DNA from: Caprella mutica
Taxonomy: Eukaryota > Arthropoda > Malacostraca > Amphipoda > Caprellidae
DNA length: 64,000 nucleotides
Direction of reading: 5' to 3'
Assembly (NCBI GenBank): GCA_947561585.1
Contig: CANNZV010000252.1
Location: forward strand, 1 to 64,000
The position numbers and the translations under genes were made by a program. This document shows, piece after piece, positions 35,676 through 46,816 of the stretch. Numbering within the stretch: position 1 is the stretch's first letter; every line of letters starts with the position of its first letter. The notes under the pieces were generated by a model. The model saw nothing but the letters and a program-made list of their open reading frames with translations, had not been told where the DNA came from and did not search any database.

Positions 35676-37212
35676 TAACGTTTATAACTGTTTTTTTTAG
35701 TTTATTTTAAAAATTATAAAAATAAAAAAGCCCTCTGAATTTTTCTACTTTTTTATGTTCTTTTCAGCTCATTTCTCCTTTTTGTGTAATTTCTTAGGCA
35801 AGAGAGTTACTGTTTCTCTTTGTCTTGGTGTGTGCGGGTTGTTGTTGTTAATAAACAACTAGTGTAGTTATGCCTTAATTTACAATACTGTGATGTACTT
35901 ACAAACAATGTGAATAACATTCACTTCTTTATAAGAACATTAAGAATAATAACATTGTATTTTAATGTATTTATACGATAAAATTTAAATAAATTTCCTC
36001 CTAATTATTTCAAATTTTTCATCTTACCAAACAAATTAATGCGAAATTATGAAAAATAGAGAAACATTTTAATAATATCTATATACCGTGTAAATGGAAA
36101 TACCTCGAATTTGATAAACTCCATTTCAAAAAGTGATCCCAAAAATTCATTAATTTGATCACATTAATAGTTAGGGCGGTGAAACATACTTTATATACAA
36201 ACAATTAATGCGACACTTTTTAACTTTTCACAACTTTACTGTGTGTGAATGGTGTGTTGTTTAGAGTTGTTATTTGGTCTTCATTGCAATGCTGTAGAGT
36301 CGCAGAGAAGTAACTTGGTAGAGGAAGTTAGTCCGAAGTTTGGCACAGGCATTCGTGCTGCATAAACTCTTTATTTCGAACATTTAATGGGACTACTTAT
36401 TTTATTGGGAACTATTGAACTTTAATGGCAATTTTATGATTTTTTTACTAAATATTTCAATTGTTTTAAAGTAGCATTTAATATTTTTTATTTAATTTTT
36501 ATCATACTGACTTACCAAGAATCTTCTGTGAATCTTTTTCAATTTTAATTCCATTTAAGTTATTCGTTTTAATGTATATCTTTTCTAATTATTAAAGAAA
36601 CTTCTATTTTAAAGAAATACTTTATTAGATTTAATAAGAATAATTTATTTTTACGAGTTTTTAATGTTACTGAAAGTGGTAATCTGTACATTACCATTTA
36701 GAAGATTTATGTCTTCTAATTCTAATTGTGTGAATTAATTTGAAGAGGTCAATAAAGCGTTTGATTCTCTGTAGAAATTCCTCAGTGTCTCTCGTGAATT
36801 CCTTTTGATGCAATTCCTTTGATAGAAATTCCACTCGCAGACATCCAAATAACTGGTGATGGTGTTAGTGAGACAGTGGCTCCAAGGCTCATTTTATCGC
36901 TATAATAAACTACAAATTCGCCTTAATGTTCTAAAGTTGCTAGAGCTTCTGTACGCGCTATGATGTAATTAACTTCAAAGTCTTTTAAATAAACAAACTG
37001 TTTGTACTTCTCACATCTCATCAACATTGACTCGTGCTCCTAAAGCTACTAAATTAATAAAATGTGAATATTTAAATTAATAACAATGCTCTGAATTAAT
37101 TATTTTATTGTTATTTATTCCTTTTTATAAAGTAATGGAACCTAATAATAGAAATAAACTGTAAAATGGAAAAATCTTTATTTTATCCATTGGACGGTGG
37201 TAAAATGGGGGA
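35676..37212. other. Unique AT-rich stretch
   Basis: No gene or repeat recognised. Confidence 0.4.
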
Positions 37213-37380
37213 GTGGGGGGTTTGTCTCTTACAGTGGGGGGTTTGTCTCTTACAGTGGGGGGTTTGTCTCTTACAGTGGGGGTTGTCTCTTACAGGGGGG
37301 GGGGGAGTTTGTCTCTTACAGGGGGGGGGGGTTGTCTCTTATAGTGGGGGGTTTGTCTCGTACAGTGGGGGCCTAAAGGG
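37205..37380 (+). repeat. G-rich tandem repeat, about 21-bp unit
   Basis: Units of the type GTGGGGGGTTTGTCTCTTACA with G runs of 5 to 12. About eight copies. Many G tracts on one strand could form G-quadruplexes. A CT run follows at 37397-37414. Confidence 0.9.
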
Positions 37381-37468
37381 GGCCTATTTGTTTACATCTC
37401 TCTCTCTCTCTCTCTGCTCCGCACTGTAAACATTCTCCTCTACGTGTACGTTTGTAAACAGTTTCTGA

Positions 37469-37616
37469 TGTACAGTCAGGTGGGGGAGTGAAGGTAGTTG
37501 TATGTACAGTCAGGTGGGGAAGTGAAGGTAGTTGTATGTACAGTCAGGTGGGGGAGTGAAGGTAGTTGTATGTACAGTCAGGTGGGGGAGTGGAGGTAGT
37601 TGTATGTACAGTCAGT
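37469..37616. repeat. Tandem repeat, 34-bp unit, about 4 copies
   Basis: Unit TGTACAGTCAGGTGGGGGAG plus TGAAGGTAGTTGTA. Confidence 0.93.
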
Positions 37617-37679
37617 GGGTGCCAGTAACTGTATACCCTCACTGTACAGTTTGAAGTCAAATGAAACATTAACGGTAGT

Positions 37680-38255
37680 TATTATATGTTCCGCGCCATT
37701 TGCTGATTTGAACAATCTCGAGAATACGCTGCGCATTTTTAAACACCTCCAACCCCCTAATGCCGAGCGCGCGTTAATAGTTCATCCGAATTATAATGTA
37801 GGTGTATAATAATATACCATTATATTTTGGGTGGATGAGTCCTCCCTGCCAGGTCTTCAAACAATCATGCAGTGTGCAGTACAACAAACTAGCGGATACA
37901 ACAAACTGCATAACGGCATTTATGTTTATAGTTTCAAAAGTAATATTCATTTATTGATGAATTTATGAAGATTACTTCGAAACACTCAATATAAAGACAA
38001 GAAATAAAAGATTATTTTGAAACTATCAACATCAATGGCCGAAATGTAGTTTGTTGTACTGCACACATCATAACTGTTTAATCATCTGGCAAGGGGGTTG
38101 GGAGTGACACCCCCCCCCCCTTTTACACATGTATGAGTATTCTATTTAATAAATGAAATGAAGGTATTAACGTACACTGGGCATTAGGGGTTTAAAAGTG
38201 TTCTAAACTGCGCAGCGCATTCTAGAGATTGTGAAAATCGGTAAATTGTGGGTAA
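37680..38255. mobile_element. Foldback element, family C (about 575 bp)
   Basis: Long inverted arms: outer left CAATCTCGAGAATACGCTGC and CCCCCTAATGCC face outer right GGGCATTAGGGG and GCAGCGCATTCTAGAGATTG. Inner left CTGCCAGGTC, GTGTGCAGTACAACAAACTA and TTATAGTTTCAAAAGTAAT face inner right TTTGAAACTATCAACAT, TAGTTTGTTGTACTGCACAC and ATCATCTGGCAAGG. Arms are about 200-250 bp with mismatches and indels. Fragments occur at 9601 and 57855. No coding capacity. Confidence 0.8.
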
Positions 38256-38761
38256 CAGATATACGCAATACAGGCAATAGATGTGAGAAACTGAAGCCTC
38301 ATTGTACAGTCAGTTACTAAAGATCTGCTCAGTGTTGGTAATTACATCTAATGGCCAGAGAGTCAAAGGTTACCAAAACACTGAAAACTTCTGCAGCATT
38401 TTTCTAAACAAAACATAAAGTTATGGTTATGAAATAGCAAATATTTTCAAAAACTATATTAATTCATCGAAATTATAAATAATAAATTATAAATCTAAAT
38501 AGACAATATATATATTAAATTAACATTTGATTTAAAAACGCTTGTTACCGCGCACAAAAGAGAAAACAAAGCGTTGGTAGAGCAGCATTCTCCGCGTGGG
38601 GATGTTGGCTCGGTGGGTGAAATGAACGGATGAAATATATCAGAAATTCTAATAGATTTTTGATAGAAATCGATAGTTGAAGTTTATCATTTGATGGCCT
38701 TGTCCACCGGAGGAACTTGGCTGGAGCTTTCCTGAAGCTAGGACAAAAAAATCATCACTCT

Positions 38762-39480
38762 TATCGCTCCGACAGTTTTGAATTGCACTAAATATTACAA
38801 GCGTTGAGGAGAGGTAGTTATCGCTCTACAGAGTTCACCACCGCCCCAACAACGCCCGGTCAAATATTGGCACCATTAGACGCAAGTTCATGGACGTTTA
38901 GGTCCGAAGGCCAACGCAGAAATCTTAAATGCTGGACCACCGTTGCTTCGCCAGCATTTCCCGGGCAAAGATTAAACTTTTCACAAACTGTGATGGGCAG
39001 TTAAAAGCGTTTCACTCGTTTACTGAAACGGTCTCAAACGTTGAAGCAGTGATTCATTGCAGTGATGAACTTTGATTTGACGTTTGTATGGAGGTCGCAC
39101 AGCTCCATACCCTCTGACCAACGCTCGCTACCGTTAAACTAACTATATAGCAGCGTCGACTTCAGCGGTGCACCGCTACGACACCGCCCGTATTTTCGAT
39201 TTTTTACCCCCATTTTGTACGTGGTGTCGAGCACACAAACTCGTAACAAATAAACAACGCTCTATCGAAGCTTGTGCAACGTTCAATCATTGCCCAGGCA
39301 AATCTGGCGAGGCACCATTAAGGATTTCTGCATTGGCCTAGCGAAATAAAGCATCCACGAACTAGCGTCTAGCTGTGCCAAACTTTGACTGGGCATTGTT
39401 GGGGCGGCGGTGGTGTTTTCGGAGAGGAAAACTACCGCTTCTCAAATTGCAGCTCAAAACCTTTGGAGCAACGAGGGAAT
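38762..39480. mobile_element. Foldback element with about 210-bp arms
   Basis: Left arm 38762-38988 and right arm 39268-39480 are inverted copies: CACCGCCCCAACAACGCCCG faces GGGCATTGTTGGGGCGGCGG, and GGCCAACGCAGAAATC faces GATTTCTGCATTGGCC. The arms are more GC-rich than the surroundings and imperfect. The spacer holds the perfect palindrome AGCGGTGCACCGCT (39164-39177) and TATGGAG...CTCCATA (39087-39109). No transposase frame. Confidence 0.8.
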
Positions 39481-39566
39481 ATATGCGGTGTCCGAGTGTA
39501 TACGGCGTTCCTTTTACGGGGACTAACTTATGTGAACGGTAACGAACGGTGATGTTTTTTCATCGC

Positions 39567-39594
39567 ACATCACCCGAAAAAGTTCGGGTGATGT
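39567..39594. other. Perfect 12-bp hairpin
   Basis: ACATCACCCGAA, loop AAAG, TTCGGGTGATGT. It sits 90 bp beyond the foldback element. A transcribed copy would form a stable stem-loop. It could be an element end. Confidence 0.8.
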
Positions 39595-39724
39595 GACCCA
39601 AGCTTATGGAAAGTATTGTACTTGTGCCATAATGTATTGGCATGTCCTTTAGTGCACACAAACCAATCTATACCAAGTGCATGCATCAAGTATTGCACTA
39701 TAATTAATAATCCCAAAGTACATC

Positions 39725-39979
39725 TCAGTATATCGATGTTCTTGTCGAGTATTGCCTTTCACTGCTCTGAAATATTGTTTTGTTTCGATCATAGTGGTGA
39801 CTTCTTTGCTCGAATGTTTTCTCATCGACTGACTCTGTTTGGTGTGTTTCTCTTGATGTTTTGATGTCATGGAATAAAAAGAACAATTCACCTCTAAATA
39901 GATTATTCTGAAATGTAACTTCACTGGAATTTCTGGGTATTTTAATATCAAAATTCAAAAGTTCACCAATCACCTTCAT
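39725..39979 (-). CDS. Unidentified open frame, minus strand (84 aa)
   Basis: The frame starts at ATG 39979 and gives a hydrophilic peptide with segments such as RGELFFLFHDIKTSRETHQT and SVDEKTFEQRSHHYDRNKTI. Three overlapping frames (two minus, one plus) are open across 39600-39980, so openness alone is weak evidence. It lies between a foldback element and a 22-bp repeat. No family recognised. Confidence 0.15.
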   Translation of the reverse strand: MKVIGELLNFDIKIPRNSSEVTFQNNLFRGELFFLFHDIKTSRETHQTESVDEKTFEQRSHHYDRNKTIFQSSERQYSTRTSIY

Positions 39980-40020
39980 TCAGTTCACCAATCACCTTCA
40001 TTCAGTTCACCACTCACCTT
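39956..40020. repeat. Short tandem repeat, 22-bp unit, about 2.5 copies
   Basis: AGTTCACCAATCACCTTCAT repeated with one base between variants. Confidence 0.9.
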
Positions 40021-40455
40021 CACATTTGTGTCTGGCAGTTGACTTCAAGTTCACCATACCTGTTTCTTTTTGCTTGAATTAAGTGGTGCCTATAAATGAT
40101 TTGAGAGGTGATTTCATAAGCTATGACACTTCAAGTTACGCCCCTCGTACGTAGGTACTTCAGTCTTCTTTTCCCTATATATTTACTACGCGAATTATTA
40201 ATGAAAGGTGATTAATTAGTTTCCTAATTTCGAGATTATCTTCAATATTCGCCATACGTTAGAGGAATAGTTAACCTGAGTTTGGTTCGTTAATGCTACT
40301 TCTTTTCCTCCATTTAACAAATTAGTAATTATTAGGTTTAGTTAATTGGCAACATACAATTTCTTACATTCTTCAAGCTAGCACATATTAATTTCTATTT
40401 TGTTAATATGAAGAGTACATCTTTAGATTTTTTGAAGTTGTGCTATGTTCAATGA
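40021..40455. other. Unique stretch
   Basis: No gene recognised. Confidence 0.4.
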
Positions 40456-40981
40456 AACGGCATGTAGTGTAGTGTAGTGACTGCATGTAGTGTAGTGACT
40501 GCATGTAGTGTAGTGACTGCATGTAGTGTAGTGACTGCATGTAGTGTAGTGTAGTGACTGCATGTAGTGTAGTGACTGCATGTAGTGTAGTGACTGCATG
40601 AAGTGTAGTGACTGCATGTAGTGTAGTGACTGCATGTAGTGTAGTGTAGTGACTGCATGTAGTGTAGTGACTGCATGTAGTGTAGTGACTGCATGAAGTG
40701 TAGTGACTGCATGAAGTGTAGTGACTGCATGTAGTGTAGTGACTGCATGTAGTGTAGTGACTGCATGTAGTGTAGTGACTGCATGTAGTGTAGTGACTGC
40801 ATGAAGTGTAGTGACTGCATGAAGTGTAGTGACTGCATGTAGTGTAGTGACTGCATGTAGTGTAGTGACTGCATGTAGTGTAGTGACTGCATGTAGTGTA
40901 GTGACTGCATGTAGTGTAGTGACTGCATGTAGTGTAGTGACTGCATGTAGTGTAGTGACTGCATGTAGTGTAGTGACTGCA
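40456..40981. repeat. Minisatellite, 18-bp unit, about 28 copies
   Basis: Unit GCATGTAGTGTAGTGACT; some units carry an extra five bases (GTAGT) and some read GCATGAAGTG. The 5-bp insertions shift the frame, which is why several minus-strand frames look open here. Confidence 0.97.
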
Positions 40982-42037
40982 TTGGTCTAACGTCTTCCTA
41001 TGATGACGATAAGCAGTCCACAAATAGACGAAGCTGGCAAGACTTCCCCATAGGTACATTGACGCGACTGAGACCTACCTGTGGCCTACGTCTGGGGGGG
41101 GGGTATGGGGCGTAGGCACTAGGTGGGGGTTAGACATAGCAACTCTATGCACTAATAGGCGTAAAAGTTCTTTTTCTACCATAAGACATACATGCCAAAC
41201 TCTAAATGATCACTTAGAAGGTTTGACATCGAATGATTGAATACTGCCTCAGTTTCACACTCGTGTATTCGTTCATTGGTATTAATAACTGCATGTAAGT
41301 TTCGGTAGCGCTTCAGATGGTTGCGTACATGCATTGTGAGTATGCGTACATCCATTGTAGGCGTGTGTACGTAACTGCAATGAAGCTGTGTACGCTTCTA
41401 CGATAAAATCTGAAAAGTGCATGCCTCACACACAAGGAAAAAACGAACTCTTTTGTCAATGTTGTGAGAATGAATTGAAAAGTAGAGTGACGTTAGAAAG
41501 AGCAGAGCTGAGGTGATGTCTATGGGGCAGTTAAGATGAGTGTCATTGACTCAACTTGAGTCAAGTTCATTTCAAGTAATAGTCTGCATCTGCTCATTTC
41601 TATCTCGATCATCAAATAGCAGCATGTTCTATTAACATATGATATAATGTGGCGTTAAATACACCACTGATCTTTCATAATAAGTTAGAAAGTCCGAACA
41701 CATGAGCACCATATTTCAAGAGGTTTACAAATGTTTAGTTAAAGTGACCCAGATGTGTGACTGCAGTGTGGCGTAGCTTAGCAGCAAGCACAATGGCCTA
41801 ACACCATCTCGCTCTTATCACTCCACAAAAAACAAACAAACTCTGTCTGTCTGGTCTGTGGTTCAGTGACCCTCTGTCTAATTATATGCCACACAGTCCT
41901 ACGCTCTGTCATTGTGCCTGTGTCTGACACAGTGCCATGCTGTGTGTCATTTCGTGCTTATATGACTCATTGCCATTTCGTGTGTCACTGTGTGTATGTC
42001 TGTTATATTATGTCCATTATATTAATAAAAAGAATTT
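40982..42037. other. Unique, less AT-rich stretch
   Basis: Has a G run at about 41093-41103 and loosely repeated GTGTACG/GCGTACAT words at 41320-41400. No gene recognised. Confidence 0.4.
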
Positions 42038-42850
42038 AAGGAGATCGATACCCTTCGAAAAGCCAAAGAAGTCAAAATAATTTATTCACCTACAACTTAC
42101 CTACAGGTGTGTATAATGCACTGTGTAAATATTACAGTCATAGCTTGTCTGTAGCGCTTACATGAGGAGGTGATATGTAGAGGGGGCGCTAGGAACGTAT
42201 TCGCTCTTCCACTCCCTAAAGGGGGTGTAGAATTTGATTGGGGGTTATTTGGGGAAAAATTTAAACCATTCCTGCAATCTAGGCTCTAATAAGAAATCAG
42301 TGCCGCACTGACTATGAGGATGATATGTCGCTGGTGTAAGTGGCACATCCTTCTAGAGTCAAGAGCGAGGTGACCTGATGGTAGAGATGTTTCAGTCTCT
42401 CCTGAAAACTACTTTTTTGGGTTGATTGATGCTTTATATTGGATTCATTTGAGGGGGAAAGATGTGTTCTATACATTATATAACATGATTATTATTTTAA
42501 ATATGTGAAATAGAAAAAAAATATAGCTAAAAGAATTTAAAAAGAAGCCAAAAAATAGGGACAATTTAAAAAATTATATAAATTCTAAAATGAACTTTCA
42601 ATTTTAGATATCCTAATGTTATATCGTGAAGCAACTCTTCCTCCTTCAAGCGAATCCTGTCAAGCTAATATAAAGCGGTTCAGTCACCCTTCAAATTTTC
42701 ATTCTCCATTGAAAACAACATTTTCTATTAGCTGTAGCCAAATTTCCTCACAACAAAACATTTTCTTTTGGCCTGTCTTACATTTTTACCAACTTACTGA
42801 ACTCCCAGATTATTAATAAAGAGAAGAACTCTGAAGGTTGTCGATCCCAT
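42038..42850 (+). mobile_element. Family B element, copy 2 (about 813 bp)
   Basis: Left end AAGGAGATCGATACCCTTCG faces right end CTGAAGGTTGTCGATCCCAT. It shares with copy 1 CTACAGGTGTGTATAATGCA, TGTAAATATTACAGTCATAG, AGGCTCTAATAAGAAATCAG and GATGTTTCAGTCTCTCCTGA, in the same order. Same orientation as copy 1, 12.4 kb away. The AT-rich right half is also alignable (GGACAATTTAAAAAATT near 42560). Confidence 0.8.
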
Positions 42851-43017
42851 AAGATTCCAAAGGAAAGTTTTCTCCTTAACTGCAGTTGTTTATATTTTTA
42901 TCTGTGTGTTTGTATTACTAGTTCTCTCCTGCAGTTTTATGAGCTTCATTCACTCATTTTCCCAGCAATTTTATCGCTTTTGTCCTTTGAAGCAAAGATC
43001 TGCAGTTACATTAGTAA

Positions 43018-43178
43018 TAAATACCACCCATTTGGTATTACTACATACCACCCATTTGGTATAATTACATACCACCCATTTGGTATAATTACATACCATC
43101 CATTTGGTATTATTACATACCACCCATTTGGTGTAATTACATACCATCCATTTGGTATAATTACATACCACCCATTTT
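43018..43178. repeat. Tandem repeat, 24-bp unit, about 6.5 copies
   Basis: Unit TACCACCCATTTGGTATAAT plus TACA. Each has TACC...GGTA, an inverted pair. Confidence 0.95.
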
Positions 43179-44559
43179 AAGGTTTTCTGTCAAATGTCAA
43201 TCATTTCATCGTGTTTATTTACTCTTTGCTACTTAGTTATTTCTTATTATGTTATTTCTAGTTAATATGTTAGATTCAGTAGAGTTACATTCACGTAGCG
43301 TGATTTAGATCTAGACTGTTCTGTTTTTGTGACGTCATAGATATTGTTGTACCTACTACCCTAAATTTGTAGCGTAGAATGCACTCTCGACGGATGCACT
43401 GCACTTCATTCACTGTAGAGTGCACTAGTTCCTTTGGTGTGACCTCACATCGACCTACTCTAACGTTATCCCTTCATTAGAATGGTCTACTTTTCACAAA
43501 GTGAACCTTGTTCTCATGCACAGGAAGCATTGTTTATTGGCGCAACATTGTTCCAATATTGGGACAACAATGTTTCAATATTGGGACAACAGTTTCTCAA
43601 TATTGAGACAACATTGTCCCAATAAACATTGTGAACATAGTTCAGTAACTAGAAGTATTTAAGGTTGAACTCTTGGAATGTAGGAAATTAGCCTGGTTAA
43701 TTTATTCGACTGTTTTGCTTAACCTTATCTGGACTGTTTTTCTTGTCAAAATTGATAGACGAGATAAATGATTGATTTAAGACATTATTGTTAAAAATAA
43801 CAACATAAATCTCCACTCTTAATGATATTATTTAATAAGCTGACATTTATAATATGAAAATGTAACATTTAATATTTTCTTACAAACTGCTTGTTCTCCT
43901 TCATAATTTTTTTTATCATTTTAAGTAGGTATAATTATACTACCCACCTTTAACTATCGTTTGCTTTTATGGTATCTGATATCAGTTCGATACACTGATT
44001 ACTATGATTATTTATAATAAGTTATAATTCTAGTACATCAGACTTGTTACCAACTACTTTGTTGTTAAACTACTTGCATTCTTTGCTCACTTATGGTTGT
44101 TCTACTAACAATTATCTACCATTTGCCATAAAAGTCATTGACTTGTACTTATGGTAGAAATGACCAGCAATGTTTCATGACTATTTAACATTGTCATGTT
44201 GAACTAAATGCATTACATTTCCTACACTATATTTCATGTATACTAAATCTGCTTTGCTACATTAATTACAATCAAATTATATTCTTATTTGTTTTAATTC
44301 TTTGCAGGATACAACTGCAAAATCCATCTATTTTGTTATTTCATGATTTTGATATTACATCTTTTTTATGGTGGTTATGTTTACTATTTTTTACCCCTGA
44401 TACCCACGAACATAAAAATATATTTACCGTATTGTATGCTATTTCCTATGAACAGTTTGAATATCTTAATAGTATATACGCCTTTATGATCTGTACTTAT
44501 CTTTTTGTTTTAGTTACTGCCTACTGATTTAGTGCATATTTTACTGGTAGCACATCCCC
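43179..44559. other. Unique stretch with a palindrome cluster
   Basis: At 43527-43625 several dyads cluster: CAATATTG occurs three times with TTGTCCCAATA and its complement TATTGGGACAA around it, and TGTTTATTGG near the left faces CCAATAAACA at the right. It may be a small foldback element. No gene recognised. Confidence 0.45.
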
Positions 44560-45542
44560 ACCCCCAGACACCATCCTCTAGATGAGGAGTTAGTGTCTGG
44601 TACACCTCCCATACACCATCCTCTAGATGAGGAGTTGGTGTTAGGTACACCTCCCATACACCATCCTCTAGATGAGGAGTTAGTGTCTGGTACACCTCCC
44701 ATACACCATCCTCTAGATGAGGAGTTAGTGTTAGGAATACCTCCCATCCACCATCCTCTAGATGAGGAGTTGGTGTCTGGTACACCTCTCATACACCATC
44801 CTCTAGATGAGGAGTTAGTGTGAGGTACACCTCCCAGACACCATCTCTAGATGAGGAGTTAGTGTTAGGTACACCTCCCATACACCATCTCTAGATGAGG
44901 AGTTAGTGTTAGGTACACCTCCCATACACCATCTCTAGATGAGGAGTTAGTGTGAGGTACACCTCTCATACACCATCCTCTAGATGAGGAGTTAGTGTGA
45001 GGTACACCTCTCATACACCATCCTCTAGATGAAGAGTTAGTGTGAGGTACACCTCCCAGACACCATCTCTAGATGAGGAGTTAGTGTGAGGTACACCTCT
45101 CATACATCATCTCTAGATGAGGAGTTACTGTGAGGTACACCTCTCATACACCATCCTCTAGATGAGGAGTTAGTGTTAGGTACACCTCCCAGACACCATC
45201 CTCTAGATGAGGAGTTAGTGTTAGGTACACCTCCCATACACCATCTCTAGATGAGGAGTTAGTGTTAGGTACACCTCCCAGACACCATCCTCTAGATGAG
45301 GAGTTAGTGTTAGGTGCACCTCCCAGACACCATCCTCTAGATGAGGAGTTAGTGTGAGATACACCTCCCAGACACCATCCTCTAGATGAGGAGTTAGTGT
45401 TAGGTGCACCTCCCAGACACCATCCTCTAGATGAGGAGTTAGTGTGAGATACACCTCCCAGACACCATCCTCTAGATGAGGAGTTAGTGTTAGGTACACC
45501 TCCCATACACCATCCTCTAAGATGAGGAGTTGGTGTTAGGTA
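44560..45542. repeat. Minisatellite, 44/45-bp unit, about 22 copies
   Basis: Unit ACACCATCCTCTAGATGAGG, AGTTAGTGTTAGGTACACCT, CCCAT. Variants include loss of one C (CATCTCTAGATG), TGTGAGG or TGTCTGG for TGTTAGG, and CCAGACACC. The core CATCCTCTAGATGAGG holds CCTC/GAGG and CATC/GATG inverted pairs. Length changes break the frames mid-array. Confidence 0.97.
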
Positions 45543-46585
45543 TTGAGTCTCATCACTCCTCATTCTCTCACCCCGTCCATAAGAATGAAGTCTTTACTTC
45601 AGTAGGTTGGTAGAGTGTTAGGTGTGCCTGTCTGTCATACTCCTTAGCTTTACTTCTTTGTTGTAGGCTTCAACCTTTTTCGCTTTAATTCACATTTTGT
45701 TTGCTTCGTTGATTGAAACATTCGAAGTTTTTTTTCGATTGGTGAATAGAGAATCAGTTATTTAAATTAGTAGAGCATATCATTTGCTAAGTCGTGGGCT
45801 CTATAACTGATTTTGTATGATAATGTTGTAATCACTGTTATACCATTATAGGTGTTTACTCATGACTGTCACTTGCAAGCAGACTGTATATACAGTTGTG
45901 TGTCCTGTAACTTTGCCACAGGACTGTCCATTTCTGCAGGCATAACATCTTATGCAATAACAACGCAGTTATCAGCTCCAATGTTTGCATTCACTTTTTC
46001 TTTTTCTCTGTCGTATTATTAGTCACTTGTTTGCCTTTGTCCTCACAGGCCTAACTGCTCTTCCATCATTTCCAAACAAACTACAAAATTAATAAATTAG
46101 TCTTTCTTTTGAGTCGTCTGTTTGGTTAATGGGGACATCTGTCATCCTAATAAATTAGTTATCCCAAATGCTTTTAAGAATATTCAAATTGCTGGTAAAC
46201 TTCAATCTTAATTCTAACTCCAAATGTCATTTGAAAAGTACCATTTAAAGTAATCTTACGAAAATGAATACTTTTATAGTCAGGTGACTTAATTAGTGCC
46301 TTAAAATCATTCTCCAAAATGTATGAAACTCTATCCTGAACCACATTGTCAGATATTTGTCGAGTTTGGAGCAGGTATGAAGAATACATTCATAATGATT
46401 ACAATTTATTTAACTTACAAATATATTCCAGTCAGAAGTTAATCGTATGCTGACTATATACTTCATGTGATTACGCTGCATTGCTTCCAGTTCAAACAGA
46501 ACGCCCCGTTGAGTGGTGTTGACTGTGCGGCTGTCATGCGAGTACTGACTACTCTCATCTCCTTTGACCACGAGATGAGCTTTGA
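45543..46585. other. Unique stretch
   Basis: Holds the minus-strand frame 46174-46389 listed separately. No other feature recognised. Confidence 0.4.
46174..46389 (-). CDS. Unidentified open frame, minus strand (71 aa)
   Basis: ATG at 46389; ends in a stop at 46174. The peptide has a natural-looking composition (VQDRVSYILENDFKALIKSP, then HFRKITLNGTFQMTFGVRIK) and no repeats. It might be the last exon of a minus-strand gene or an element remnant. No domain recognised and no supporting neighbour exon found. Confidence 0.2.
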   Translation of the reverse strand: MYSSYLLQTRQISDNVVQDRVSYILENDFKALIKSPDYKSIHFRKITLNGTFQMTFGVRIKIEVYQQFEYS

Positions 46586-46786
46586 GGCCTTGTTACACGG
46601 TGCGAGTTACTGTCGTGATAGTAGACAGCAGCTGTCTCACTGTACTCGCATGCCCGTAGCTCAATGTTCATAGCATTGAATTTCCATGACAGTTAATCGA
46701 CTGATGCGGTCGCACTGTGCGTGTAGCTGTAATACAATAACTGGCTAGGCCAACTCGCACGTTTACTCGCACCGTGTAACAAGGCC
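46586..46786. mobile_element. MITE-like element with 22-bp terminal inverted repeats (201 bp)
   Basis: GGCCTTGTTACACGGTGCGA GT at the left is the exact reverse complement of AC TCGCACCGTGTAACAAGGCC at the right. Flanks CTTTGA and CTTGGA could be a diverged target duplication. An inner dyad (TGCGAGT near 46600 and ACTCGCATG near 46643) adds structure. The perfect ends suggest a fairly recent insertion. No coding capacity. Confidence 0.85.
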
Positions 46787-46797
46787 CTTGGAGGAGT

Positions 46798-46816
46798 GAG
46801 GGGGGGGGGGGGGGGT
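46798..46816 (+). repeat. Poly-G run
   Basis: About 17 consecutive G just outside the MITE-like element. Confidence 0.8.
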
